Shown: piece by piece, positions 1 to 8,425 of the stretch
How the letters are laid out: every line of letters begins with the position of its first letter
How positions within the stretch are numbered: the first letter of the stretch is position 1
Source: Salinarimonas sp.
GTDB lineage: Bacteria; Pseudomonadota; Alphaproteobacteria; Rhizobiales; Beijerinckiaceae
Direction of reading: 5' to 3'
NCBI RefSeq assembly: GCF_040111675.1
Contig: NZ_CP157794.1
Span: forward strand, 661,001 to 725,000
Length of the DNA stretch: 64,000 nt
The notes under the pieces: generated by a model
Seen by the model: the letters and a program-made list of their open reading frames with translations, nothing else
What the model was told of the DNA's origin: nothing
Database searches by the model: none
Program-made: the position numbers and the translations under genes

Positions 1-495
1 CGACTGGGCGCCGGACAGCCACAGGTTCAGCGCGAAGAAGACGTTCCAGGTGCCGAGCGTGACGATGAAGGGCGGCAGCTTGAGGCGCGTCACCAGAAGC
101 CCGTTGAGCGCGCCGCAGGCGATGCCGACCAGCATGCCGAGCGGGATCGCGATCCCGGCCGGGAGCCCGAGCTCGACGGCGAGCTGGCCCATCACCACCG
201 TGGTGAAGACCATGATCGCGGCGACCGAGAGATCGATGCCGGCCGTGAGGATGACGAGGCTCTGCGCCGCGGCGAGGATGCCGATCACCGTCACCTGCTG
301 CATGATCAGCGACAGGTTGAACGGCGAAAAGAAGCGCTCCCCCGCGATGAAGCCGAAGGCGACGAGGGAGAGCGCCAGCACCACGACCGGCACCATGGTC
401 GGGTAGGCGTGCAGGAAGGCCTGCACGCGCCCGAGCGCGGTGCGCTCGCGCTTGAACTGCGCGGGGCCATCGGCCGTGGCGTCGGGGGGCTGCAT
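1..495 (-). CDS. frcC: Sugar ABC transporter permease, FrcC/RbsC type (3' part outside the window)
   Basis: Inner-membrane permease of a ribose/fructose-type ABC importer. The first 165 codons are present. After a short cytoplasmic N-terminus come hydrophobic segments typical of the BPD_transp_2 family, including a TM segment near residues 33-50, the stretch GILAAAQSLVILTAGIDLS and the conserved LPPFIVTLGT segment. The reading frame runs off the window edge, so the C-terminal half and any ATPase gene (frcA) are not seen. It lies downstream of the binding-protein gene on the same strand, separated by almost 500 bp of palindrome-rich spacer. Fructose/mannose/ribose as substrate is inferred from the FrcB-like partner. 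Confidence 0.85.
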   Translation of the reverse strand, partial: MQPPDATADGPAQFKRERTALGRVQAFLHAYPTMVPVVVLALSLVAFGFIAGERFFSPFNLSLIMQQVTVIGILAAAQSLVILTAGIDLSVAAIMVFTTVVMGQLAVELGLPAGIAIPLGMLVGIACGALNGLLVTRLKLPPFIVTLGTWNVFFALNLWLSGAQS

Positions 496-582
496 GCGTC
501 GCTCTCGTCCTCGTTCGGGTTTACCGACTTGGCGTGGCGAGCCGCATCGAGGTTGCGCCTAGCCGCCACGCCCCGCCCTCGA

Positions 583-605
583 CCCCTCTCCACGACGGAG
601 AGGGG
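583..605 (-). terminator. Stem-loop between frcB and frcC
   Basis: A perfect 9-bp stem (CCCCTCTCC / GGAGAGGGG) with a 5-nt loop lies between the binding-protein and permease genes. It has no clear T-run. In binding-protein transporters such a hairpin often stabilises the upstream mRNA or lowers permease expression; that role is inferred here. Confidence 0.4.
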
Positions 606-748
606 AGAAACGGGCGCGGACCGCATTCACGTCTCGTGAGGCTTGCCGCCATGCGTTCGTGAAGGGCGCGACCTGCGCCCCCTCTCCCTGTGCGCCCGTC
701 GATCCGTACATCGTCCCGCGCCGTCGAGCGCGCGCACCTTCTCCTTCC

Positions 749-929
749 CTGTAGGGGAAGGTGGCTCGGCGAAGCCGAGACGGATGGGGCGCGCGGCACG
801 CGCGTTCGGCGAAGCCGAAATGCGACGGTCGCCCCCGGACGCTACCGGGGGCTTCCGCTTCGCGGACCGCGCCTTCGGCGCGCCCCATCCGTCACCGCGC
901 CTTCGGCGCGGCGCCACCTTCCCCTACAG
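749..929. repeat. Large palindromic intergenic element A
   Basis: Outer arms TGTAGGGGAAGGTGGC at 750-765 and its exact reverse complement at 913-928 enclose inner arms ACGGATGGGGCGCGC at 780-794 and its exact complement at 878-892. At the centre, 831-852 forms another hairpin (GCCCCCGG / CCGGGGGC). The motif GGCGAAGCC recurs between the arms. No credible coding frame is present. The structure resembles other intergenic palindromes of high-G+C alphaproteobacteria. It would fold into a long cruciform in the transcript between frcB and frcC. Together with the hairpin at 583-605 it accounts for most of this gene-free stretch (496-988). Confidence 0.75.
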
Positions 930-988
930 GAAGGAAAGACGACGCGCCGCTCGTCCGCGCAACCGGCTCGCCCGTCGGCGCTACGAAA

Positions 989-2011
989 TCACCCCCAGCA
1001 GCGCTCGAGGCCCTCCTCGGCGGTCATCGACTCGATGCCCTCCACCGGCGCGTCGGTGACGAGCTCGACGCCGGTGTTGAAGAAGTCGAGGCCGGGCGAG
1101 GGCTCGGGCAGGGTGCCGTCCTCGGCGTATTGCGCGATCGCCTCGATGCCGAGGGAGGCCATCAGCAGCGGGAACTGCATCGACGTCGCGCCGATGATGC
1201 CCTCCTCTACGTTGCGCACGCCCGGGCAGCCGCCGTCGACGGAGACGACCATCACGTCACCCTCGCGCCCGACGGCGCGCAGGGCCTCGTAGGCGCCGGC
1301 CGCCGCGGGCTCGTTGATCGTGTAGACGACGTTGAGGTCGGGATGCGCCTGAAGCAGGCTCTCCATGGCGGCGCGCCCGCCTTCCTCGTTGCCGTTGGTG
1401 ACGTCGCGGCCGACATAGCGCGGGTCGTCCTCGTCGCCGATCATGTTCGGGTCCTTCACGTCGACGCCGAAGCCCTCGAGGAAGCCCTGGTTGCGCATGT
1501 AGTCGACCGTCGGCATCATCGCGTTCAGGTCGAGGGAGACGATCTTGGCGTCCGCCGCCGCGTCGCCGAGCTGGGCGGCGGCCCACTTGCCGATCAGCAC
1601 GCCGGCCTGGCGGTTGTCGGTGGCGAAGGTCGCGTCCGCCGCGCTCGCCGGCTCGAAGGGCGTGTCGAGCGCGATGACGAGGATGTCCTGGTTCCGGGCC
1701 TGCTCGACGAGCGGCACCAGGCCGGCGGAATCCGAGGGCGTGATCAGGATGCCCTTGGCGCCCGCCGCGATGCAGGACTCGATCGCCTGGATCTGGCTGT
1801 CGACGTCGCCGTCGATGCGCCCGGCATAGGACTGGAGCTCGATCCCGTGCTCGGCGGCGGCGGCTTCCGCGCCCTCGCGCATCTTCACGAAGAACGGGTT
1901 GGCGTCGGTCTTGGTGATGAGGCAGGCGGTGGTCTCCTGCGCGGCCGCGGGGACGGCCGTCAGGGCCGCGCCGGCGACGCCCGCCAGCGCGAACGCGATC
2001 GTCTTGCGCAT
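989..2011 (-). CDS. frcB: FrcB-type periplasmic sugar-binding protein
   Basis: Periplasmic solute-binding protein (340 aa) of a carbohydrate ABC importer, Peripla_BP_4 fold. It has a Sec signal peptide ([19 protein letters not shown], cleavage near AAA-QE), then [15 protein letters not shown], the hinge-region motif [18 protein letters not shown] and the C-terminal ERCWG. From memory these closely match rhizobial FrcB, which binds fructose, mannose and ribose. The ATG has a strong ribosome-binding site (GGAGGAGACACG). It is divergent from the ROK regulator, suggesting sugar-inducible control from the shared intergenic region. The exact ligand is not proved by sequence alone. Confidence 0.88.
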   Translation of the reverse strand: MRKTIAFALAGVAGAALTAVPAAAQETTACLITKTDANPFFVKMREGAEAAAAEHGIELQSYAGRIDGDVDSQIQAIESCIAAGAKGILITPSDSAGLVPLVEQARNQDILVIALDTPFEPASAADATFATDNRQAGVLIGKWAAAQLGDAAADAKIVSLDLNAMMPTVDYMRNQGFLEGFGVDVKDPNMIGDEDDPRYVGRDVTNGNEEGGRAAMESLLQAHPDLNVVYTINEPAAAGAYEALRAVGREGDVMVVSVDGGCPGVRNVEEGIIGATSMQFPLLMASLGIEAIAQYAEDGTLPEPSPGLDFFNTGVELVTDAPVEGIESMTAEEGLERCWG

Positions 2012-2054
2012 CGTGTCTCCTCCCGGTGTTCTTGCTCGGCCGTCGCAGGCGGCC

Positions 2055-2121
2055 GTGCACCGAGTGCACACCGTCGGTTCTCGGCTGTCAATAACTAAAT
2101 CAATGTGAATTATTAATTGAC
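2055..2121. promoter_or_regulatory. Divergent frcB / ROK-regulator control region
   Basis: The AT-rich gap between the divergent genes holds an interrupted inverted repeat, GTCAAT at 2087 and ATTGAC at 2116, flanking a core containing TAAATCAATGTGAATTA. Nearby, 2055-2069 reads GTGCACCGAGTGCAC, two copies of the palindrome GTGCAC. This is the only strongly AT-rich stretch in the first 6 kb. It is the natural place for the operator of the adjacent ROK repressor and for both promoters. The operator assignment is inference. Confidence 0.5.
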
Positions 2122-2170
2122 CGACGGTGCGATGCTGCGGCATCCTGCCGCCAAGGAGAGACGCGCGATC

Positions 2171-3391
2171 ATGCGGGCCGACAGCACGACACGCGAGCCG
2201 GCGGCGCTGCACCGGGGCTCGAACCAGGCGGGCGTTCGCGCCTACAACGAGCGCCTCGTGCTCTCCCTCCTGTGGCGGGCCGGGCCGCTGACCAAGACCG
2301 AGATCGCCCGGCTGACGGGACTGTCGGCGCAGGCCGCCTCGGTCATCGTGCGTCATCTCGAGGCGGACGGGCTCCTGCGCCGGGGCGCGCCGCAGCGCGG
2401 GCGCGTCGGCCAGCCCTCGGTGCCGATGTCGCTCGACCCCGACGGCGCCTTCGCCATCGGCGTCAAGATCGGCCGGCGCTCGACGGACGTCGCCCTGATC
2501 GATCTCGCCGGGACGGTGCGCGCGCACGAGGCGATCGGCTATCCCTATCCGAGGCTCGAGCCGGTGCTCGCCTTCGTGGAGAGCGCCTGCGCCGGCCTCG
2601 TCGCCCGACTCGGCCCGCGCGCGGACCGGCTCGCCGGCGCGGGGCTCGCCATGCCCTTCGACATCTGGAGCTGGAGCGAGGTCGTCGGCGCGCCGGCGGG
2701 CGCCATGGACGATTGGCGCGCGGCGGACATCCGTGGGCTGCTCTCCGTGCGCCTGCCGTGCCCGGTCGCCCTGCACAACGACGCCACGGCGGCCTGCGCC
2801 GCGGAGATGCTGTTCGGCGGCGCCGAGCGCTTCGGGGACGTGCTGACGATCTTCGTCGGCACCTTCGTCGGCGGCGGGCTCGCGCTCAACGACGCGCTCT
2901 TCGCCGGGCGCGCGGGCAACGCCGCCGCCATCGGCTCGCTGCCCCTGCGCGGCCCGGACGGGCGCCCCCGCCAGCTCATCGACGAGGCCTCGCTGTTCCA
3001 GCTGGAGCGCCGGCTCGTCGCGGCGGGCATCGACACGGCGGGCCTGTGGCGCGGCGAGGGGGACTGGGCCGGGTTCGAGCCGCACCTGACGGCATGGATC
3101 GACCAGGCCGCCGCGGCCCTCGCCATGGCAGTCCTGTCGGCGGCGGCGCTGGTCGAGATCGAGGCCGCCATCGTCGACGGCATCTTCCCGCCGGCCGTGC
3201 GCGACCGGCTGATCGCGGCGATCGGCCGGGAGATCGCCCGCCTGCCGCAGACCGGGCTCGCTGCCCCGTCCCTGCGCCCCGGCCGGATCGGCCGCCTCGC
3301 CCGCGCGCTCGGCGCGGCGGGGCTGGCGCTGTCGGAGCGCTACCTGATCGACCAGAACACCCTGATGCGGGCCAAGGCCGGCTCGGGATGA
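2171..3391 (+). CDS. ROK-family transcriptional regulator of the sugar module
   Basis: Sugar-responsive repressor of NagC/XylR (ROK) type, 406 aa. The N-terminal winged helix (about residues 25-85) contains the helix-turn-helix [21 protein letters not shown]. The rest is a sugar-kinase-like ROK fold with [14 protein letters not shown] and [13 protein letters not shown]. The start is the ATG preceded by AAGGAGAG; a TTG 54 bp upstream has no such site. Oddity: the usual ROK zinc motif (CxCGxxGC) is absent, the region reading [13 protein letters not shown]. Being divergent from frcB, it probably controls this transporter and perhaps the kinase beyond the IS. Confidence 0.85.
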   Translation: MRADSTTREPAALHRGSNQAGVRAYNERLVLSLLWRAGPLTKTEIARLTGLSAQAASVIVRHLEADGLLRRGAPQRGRVGQPSVPMSLDPDGAFAIGVKIGRRSTDVALIDLAGTVRAHEAIGYPYPRLEPVLAFVESACAGLVARLGPRADRLAGAGLAMPFDIWSWSEVVGAPAGAMDDWRAADIRGLLSVRLPCPVALHNDATAACAAEMLFGGAERFGDVLTIFVGTFVGGGLALNDALFAGRAGNAAAIGSLPLRGPDGRPRQLIDEASLFQLERRLVAAGIDTAGLWRGEGDWAGFEPHLTAWIDQAAAALAMAVLSAAALVEIEAAIVDGIFPPAVRDRLIAAIGREIARLPQTGLAAPSLRPGRIGRLARALGAAGLALSERYLIDQNTLMRAKAGSG

Positions 3392-3398
3392 TGCTCTA

Positions 3399-4454
3399 GA
3401 GCAGATTCTCACCACTCGGGTTCATATCCTGCTGCGGTGAAGAAGTTCGCGCATTCCTCTGGCGGGAAGGCTTCGATGGCGTCGGCGACGGCGCTCCAGA
3501 GGGCGTCGCGCGTCCGGGCGGCGACCTTCCTGAGCAGGGCCTTCAGCTTGGCGAAGGCGTTCTCGATGGGGTTGAAGTCCGGGCTGTAGGGCGGCAGGAA
3601 GCGCAGCTCGGCTCCGGCCGCCTCGATGGCCTCGCGCACGGCGGGGGTCTTGTGGCTGGCGAGGTTGTCCATGATCACCACGTCGCCGGGGCTCAGCGTC
3701 GGAACCAGGACCTGCTGGACGTAGGCGAGGAAGCTCGCCGCGTTGATCGCGCCGTCGATCAGCATCGGCGCGTCGATCCCGCCGATCCTGAGCCCGGCCA
3801 CGAAGGTCGTGGTGCGCCAATGGCCGTGAGGGATGCCGGCGCGCAGGCGCTCGCCTTCGGGGGCGCGGCCCCGCAACCGCGCCATCTTGGTGTTGAGCCA
3901 GGTCTCGTCGATGAAGATCAGCCGCTGCGGGTCGAGCTCGGGCTGCTCCTCGAACCAGGCCTCGCGGGCCGCGGCGACGTCGGCGCGGTCCTGCTCGCTG
4001 GCGTGGCCGGACTTTTTTTGAACGTCAGGCCGTGGCGGCCGAAGAAGCGGTGCACCGTCGAGGGCGCGAAGCGCTCGCCGTGCTCGCGCTCGAGCCGCTC
4101 GGCGATCTCGACGAGGGTGAGATCCGGCGCCTCCTCCACCATCGCGAGGATGACCGGGCCGAGCGCCTCGATCCGCCCGGACCGCGTGTCGCCGCCTTGC
4201 GCCCGCGGCGCGACCGAGCCCGTCTCGCGCCGAAGGTTGAACCACTTCACCGCCGCGGACGGCGCGATCCCGAAGCGGTCCGCCGCGGCCCGGCGGCTCA
4301 TGCCGGCATCGACCGCAGCGAGGACGCGCTGCCTCAGATCCATCGAGAGGGGCTTCGTCATGGCGGCTGGCCTCCTCCGCCAGCCTCTACCGTGAATCAC
4401 GAACTGGCCTCGAAGGGAATCCCCCGCGCGATTCCATCAGGAAGCGATCTGCTC
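3399..4454 (-). mobile_element. IS630-family insertion sequence, complete
   Basis: A 1,056-bp element with terminal repeats GAGCAGATT... (left) and ...ATCTGCTC (right), flanked on both sides by the TA dinucleotide (3397-3398 and 4455-4456) expected for the TA-duplicating IS630 family. It carries one transposase in two overlapping frames. The pre-insertion site can be reconstructed as CTCTAGCC, so the element landed in a CTAG tetranucleotide between two convergent genes. Removing it leaves the stop codons of both neighbours intact. Confidence 0.85.
3409..4361 (-). CDS. IS630-family transposase made by frameshifting (orfA/orfB)
   Basis: DDE transposase encoded in two frames. Frame A (from ATG at 4361) has the N-terminal helix-turn-helix [20 protein letters not shown] and ends in HGLTFKKS. 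Frame B continues as [21 protein letters not shown] and carries the catalytic triad region: [16 protein letters not shown] and [19 protein letters not shown]. The join lies at a run of seven A (minus strand; T7 at 4013-4019). A -1 slip there gives [15 protein letters not shown], the usual IS630 sequence, so the element is probably active through programmed or transcriptional slippage rather than broken. Confidence 0.85.
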
Positions 4455-5923
4455 TAGCCCCTGAATTCCTCCCGCAGCGCCCGGTACAGCGCCCGCCAGC
4501 GCGGCAGGCGCTCCGCATAGGCGTCGCGAAGCGCCGGATCGGGCGGCGTCACGTCGAGGACCGGCGGCGGCGTCGCGATCTCGGCGAGGGGCGCGCCGGT
4601 GGCAGCGGCGAGGGCGAGCCGCGCCGCGCCGAGGGCGGGGCCGGCCTCGCCGCCGCGGGTGCGCGTCAGCGGCGCGTCGAGGGCGGAGGCGAGGAGGCGG
4701 GCGAGAAAGGGGCTCCTCGCCCCGCCGCCGATCAGCCCCGCCGCAGGCACGGCGACGCCCGCGGCGGCGAGCGCGTCGCGCCCGTCGACGAGGGAGAGCG
4801 CGAGGCCGTCGAGGACGGCGCGCATGATCTCCGCCGGGCCGGCCTGCGGGTCGAGGCCGACGAGCGCGCCGCGGGCGTGCGGGTCGTCGTGGGGCGTTCG
4901 CTCGCCGGCGAGATAGGGCAGGAATAGCACGCGGCTCGGGCCGATCGTCTCGCGCTCGGCGGCGGCGAGGGCGTCGGTGACGGGGAGGCCGAGGAGCTTC
5001 GCCGCCCAGCCGATCACGCTCGCGCCGTTGAGCAGCGCCGCCATGGCGAACCAGCGCTCCGGCACGCAATGAGCGAGCGCGTGGACGAGGGCGTCCGGCG
5101 CGGCGCGGTAGGCCGCGCTCGACACGAAGATCTGCGCCGAGGTGCCGAGCGAGACGAAGGCGTCCGCCTCTCCCACGGCGCCGATCCCGACGGCGCCCGC
5201 CGCGACGTCTCCCCCGCCGCCGGCGACGATCACGCCCTCGGGCAGGCCGAGCTCGGCGGCGAGCGCGGGGCGGACGACGCCCGTGGCCTGCGTGCCTTCG
5301 ACGAGGCGGGGCAGGCGCGCGCGGTCGAGGCCCGTGGCGGCGAGGGCCGGGTCGCACCAGTCCCGGCGCGCCTCGTCGAGGAGCCAGGTCCCGGCGGCGT
5401 CCGACATGTCGGTGGCGCGCTCGCCGGTGAGGCGCAGGCGCAGGTAGTCCTTCGGTAGGAGGACGGTGCGGATGCGGGCGAAGGCTTCGGGCTCGTGGCC
5501 GGCGAGCCAGGCGAGCTTCGGCGCGGTGAGGCCGGGCATCGGCTTGACGCCGACTTGCGCCGCGAGGTGCGGGTGGTCGGCCGCCAGCGCCGCGGCTTCC
5601 TCGTGCGCGCGGCCGTCGTTCCAGAGGATCGCCGGGCGGATCGGGCGGTCGGCGGCGTCGACGAGCGTCGCGCCGTGCATCTGGCCGGAGAGGCCGATCG
5701 CCCGGGTGGCGGCGTAGGCGTCGGGCGCCTGGGCGCGCAGCGCGGCGAGGGCGGCGAGGGTCGCCTCCCACCAGGCGTCCGGGTCCTGCTCCGACCAGAG
5801 CGGGCGGGGGCGCTGGGTGTCGAGAGGGATCTCGGCCGTGGCGAGGATGCGCTGGCCGGCATCGACGAGCACGGCCTTGAGGGCGGAGGTGCCGAGGTCG
5901 AGGCCGATGGTGGTGGGGTTCAT
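4454..5923 (-). CDS. xylB: Xylulokinase-type FGGY carbohydrate kinase
   Basis: Cytoplasmic ATP-dependent sugar kinase of the FGGY family (489 aa, usual XylB length), predicted to phosphorylate D-xylulose to xylulose 5-phosphate for the pentose phosphate pathway. N-terminal phosphate-binding loop IGLDLGTSALKAVLVD, then SGQMHGATLVD and ILWNDGRA, both typical of xylulokinases. C-terminal ATP-site segments include LSLVDGRDALAAAGV and AAGLIGGGARSPFLARLLA. It probably belonged to the Frc/ROK sugar module before the IS630 insertion. Its TAG stop codon contains the TA duplicated by that element. Specificity could be for another ketopentose. Confidence 0.85.
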   Translation of the reverse strand: MNPTTIGLDLGTSALKAVLVDAGQRILATAEIPLDTQRPRPLWSEQDPDAWWEATLAALAALRAQAPDAYAATRAIGLSGQMHGATLVDAADRPIRPAILWNDGRAHEEAAALAADHPHLAAQVGVKPMPGLTAPKLAWLAGHEPEAFARIRTVLLPKDYLRLRLTGERATDMSDAAGTWLLDEARRDWCDPALAATGLDRARLPRLVEGTQATGVVRPALAAELGLPEGVIVAGGGGDVAAGAVGIGAVGEADAFVSLGTSAQIFVSSAAYRAAPDALVHALAHCVPERWFAMAALLNGASVIGWAAKLLGLPVTDALAAAERETIGPSRVLFLPYLAGERTPHDDPHARGALVGLDPQAGPAEIMRAVLDGLALSLVDGRDALAAAGVAVPAAGLIGGGARSPFLARLLASALDAPLTRTRGGEAGPALGAARLALAAATGAPLAEIATPPPVLDVTPPDPALRDAYAERLPRWRALYRALREEFRG

Positions 5924-5981
5924 GACGCGAAGAGCCGCTCGGCTGGAGAGGGCACGGCGGGCGCCGATCTTCCGGTCGCCG

Positions 5982-6404
5982 TCAGGCCTCCGAGAATGCG
6001 ACGAAACCGTCCTCGGACGCCAGCGCCGCGGCCACGTAGGGAACGATCTCGGACCGCAGATCCTCGGGGCGCGCCCAGACCAGCTCGGAAATCTTGTCCG
6101 GCTCGCGGATCATCGGCTCGTGTGGCAGGCGCCCGGCCACGAAAAAGAAATCCACATAGGTGCGATCCGGCAGTCTTCTGTGGACGACGACGCGAAACGC
6201 GAGCTCATCGGGCACGAGCCGCACCCCGATTTCCTCCTCGACCTCCCGCACGAGCGCCGTGCGTGGACATTCTCCGTCCTCGACATGGCCCGCCACGCAG
6301 CTCAGCCACCCCGGAAAGTACCGCGTGCCGGCCCGCCGGACGAGCAGGTGGGCGCCGTCGATCGTGTGGACCAGATGCGTCGAGGCGACGAGGGGGAGAG
6401 GCAT
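5982..6404 (-). CDS. Nudix hydrolase, last gene of the five-gene accessory operon
   Basis: 140-aa Nudix protein. The Nudix box is complete: GHVEDGE, then seven residues, then REVEEEIGV (about residues 39-61), giving the metal-binding glutamates for hydrolysis of a nucleoside-diphosphate-linked substrate. The substrate is unknown. It starts 3 bp after the stop of the membrane-protein gene, so it is almost certainly co-translated with it. Possible roles are removal of an activated intermediate or by-product of the pathway encoded upstream, or house-cleaning unrelated to it. Confidence 0.8.
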   Translation of the reverse strand: MPLPLVASTHLVHTIDGAHLLVRRAGTRYFPGWLSCVAGHVEDGECPRTALVREVEEEIGVRLVPDELAFRVVVHRRLPDRTYVDFFFVAGRLPHEPMIREPDKISELVWARPEDLRSEIVPYVAAALASEDGFVAFSEA

Positions 6405-6407
6405 GAT

Positions 6408-7274
6408 TCAGACCTGACGGCGCCGCGGCTTCGCAGGGGGACACAAAAACCACGCTGCATAAAGGCATGTCAACATGCCAACCCAGACGACCTCCGCCAC
6501 GCCCACGTGCCGGCTCGCGATCATCCCGTAGACCAGGACGACGACGAGCGGGCTCGCCACCCGGTACAGGTTCAATTCCAGAAACGACACCGAACGATTG
6601 GCCATGTAGAAGAGCTTGTGCGAGAGAGAGAAAATGGCGCCGGCCGCGATCGGGAGGAGCGCTCCATCCGGGCTCGGCACACCCGCATATGCGAGCAGCG
6701 CCAGCAAAGCCACGAACGCCGACTGTGCATTGACACGGACCGCTTGCGCCTTGAAGGCCCAACTAAGGGTAGTATAATAGACTGCAAAACAAAAGTACGC
6801 GAGGACGCAGAGAACGACTGCGTTGCGTTGTTCTGTCACTATTCCGACTTCGGTCAGAGGCTGTAGACTCACCACAATGAGGACGCTCGCAAGCGCGAGC
6901 TGACGACCCGAGAAGCGCTCCCCGATTGCGAAGATCGCCAAAAGGGCGCAGAATGGAAGGTAGAGGCGGCCGAGTGCGGCGAGATCGACGCCATCGAGCG
7001 TTCGCGCGCTCGCGAATAAACACAAGTTACCGAGACAGAAGCTCACCACCGCTATCATCAGGGGGCCGGGCGCGCCCACGGTCTGCGTCGCATGCGCGCC
7101 GGCGGTCGCCCACAACCTGTCGACCAGCCCGAAGAGAAGGCAGGCCGCCAGGAAGAAAAAGGCGTACCCGCCGGCTCCCGACTCCTTCGTTCCGAAATCG
7201 TGGAGAATGGCGACGCCGCTGCCCAGAACTGCGGAACTCATGCCGAGAGCGCGGCCGCGGAGCGAAGGGATCAA
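6408..7274 (-). CDS. EamA/DMT-like multi-pass membrane protein
   Basis: 288-aa integral membrane protein with about ten hydrophobic segments in two halves, resembling drug/metabolite transporters (EamA type). Examples are YAFFFLAACLLFGLVD, LMIAVVSFCLGNLCLFASA, AVVLCVLAYFCFAVYY and VVLVYGMIASRHVG. The basic C-terminus is PPAKPRRRQV. The start chosen is a TTG that overlaps the stop of the preceding gene (TTGA) and has AGAGG upstream; an ATG 33 bp further in has no ribosome-binding site. As the fourth gene of the operon it is a plausible exporter or importer of the pathway's small-molecule product or precursor. Confidence 0.7.
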   Translation of the reverse strand: MIPSLRGRALGMSSAVLGSGVAILHDFGTKESGAGGYAFFFLAACLLFGLVDRLWATAGAHATQTVGAPGPLMIAVVSFCLGNLCLFASARTLDGVDLAALGRLYLPFCALLAIFAIGERFSGRQLALASVLIVVSLQPLTEVGIVTEQRNAVVLCVLAYFCFAVYYTTLSWAFKAQAVRVNAQSAFVALLALLAYAGVPSPDGALLPIAAGAIFSLSHKLFYMANRSVSFLELNLYRVASPLVVVLVYGMIASRHVGVAEVVWVGMLTCLYAAWFLCPPAKPRRRQV

Positions 7275-8425
7275 AACGCATACCTCTGCGCCTCAGTATC
7301 AATCGAATTGCGACCGGAACTCTCGATGAACGCGGTAAAGTCGAACTTTCGATAGACCTTCTGCATTTCTCGTCCGATGGCGAGGATGTCCTCGGGGCGA
7401 GGGCGCGGATAGGTCTCGAAAATCGATCCACGTCCGGGGTGGAACACGGCGATGGCCGGAACGACGCCTTGCTCGCCGAACCGCCACATGGCCTCCACCA
7501 CGCTCTCCACCGGCTCCAGGCCGGCCACCAAGCCGACGTACACCCGCCCGGGTCCGAGAACGCCGACCGCCGCGGAGTAGGCGTCGAGGAAGCGGTCGCG
7601 ACCGAAATCGCGGTGCTTACCCGGGCAGATCTCGGCGAACAGCTCGGGGTCATAGATCTCGAGACTCATGGCGAGGCGGTCGACGACACCGTGCAACGGC
7701 TTCATGAGCTCGAAGTCCTTAGGTGGCATGGCGATCAAATGGTTGGTCAACCGCCCCCCAAGAAACTCGCGGTTCACCTCGGCGAGCGCCACGGCGAGGC
7801 GTGTCTGATTGCCGAACCCGCGGTCGTAGTTCCGAGCGTTGCCACCGTTGATCAGAGTGCGGACGACGCGATCACCGTCGAGCTCCGCCGAGAGGCGAAC
7901 CGCCTCTTGAGCAAGGCCAGGCAGCACCTTCATTACGTGGTCGGTTTCCTCGCGCGCAGGCCCGAGAGAGCAGAACCGGCACTGTGTCCCTTCATCGAAG
8001 TAGTAGCAATGGCCGGGGTTGAAAAATCCCAGCGTGGTTTCGCCGTAATACGTGGCGACTTCCTTGAAGGGGCGGCCATTGCTGAGATCGAAGGCGTACG
8101 CCTTCGGCTCAAGCGGAAAGCGAATTTGGAATGCCGTATCTTTGCGTGTATCCAACAGATACGGACCTTCTTCTGATATGGAAAGCTGATACGGCGAACT
8201 CGGCACGAAATTCGCCGAGCAGATGGTGCCGTCCTTGAGCCTGAACTCCTGTGGGACCTTGGTCGTGCCGAACTGGGCGAGATCGCTGTTGCCGTAGGCC
8301 CGGCGCTTCCCGATCCAGTCCGGCCGCGCGGCATAAGCCGGCAGAAATCCCTCGGCATAAGCAACGCCGTTGCACAGAACGTCGACTTTCAGCTCGGCAT
8401 AGCTCAGGACATCTGAATCTGACAT
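7271..8425 (-). CDS. Radical SAM-like enzyme with atypical CX8CX2C cluster motif
   Basis: 384-aa protein. Residues 140-152 read CYYFDEGTQCRFC, so Cys140, Cys149 and Cys152 are spaced CX8CX2C instead of the classical CX3CX2C. Downstream features fit a radical SAM barrel: LINGGNARNYDRGFG resembles the SAM-binding GGE-type strand, followed by alternating strand/helix segments (LAMSLEIYDPELF, RVYVGLVAGLEPVESVV, GVVPAIAVFHPGRGS). The first 130 residues are unassigned. It overlaps the upstream gene by 22 bp and the downstream gene by 4 bp. The 4Fe-4S assignment is inferred; a non-radical iron-sulfur or zinc protein cannot be excluded. Reaction unknown. Confidence 0.65.
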   Translation of the reverse strand: MSDSDVLSYAELKVDVLCNGVAYAEGFLPAYAARPDWIGKRRAYGNSDLAQFGTTKVPQEFRLKDGTICSANFVPSSPYQLSISEEGPYLLDTRKDTAFQIRFPLEPKAYAFDLSNGRPFKEVATYYGETTLGFFNPGHCYYFDEGTQCRFCSLGPAREETDHVMKVLPGLAQEAVRLSAELDGDRVVRTLINGGNARNYDRGFGNQTRLAVALAEVNREFLGGRLTNHLIAMPPKDFELMKPLHGVVDRLAMSLEIYDPELFAEICPGKHRDFGRDRFLDAYSAAVGVLGPGRVYVGLVAGLEPVESVVEAMWRFGEQGVVPAIAVFHPGRGSIFETYPRPRPEDILAIGREMQKVYRKFDFTAFIESSGRNSIDTEAQRYAF

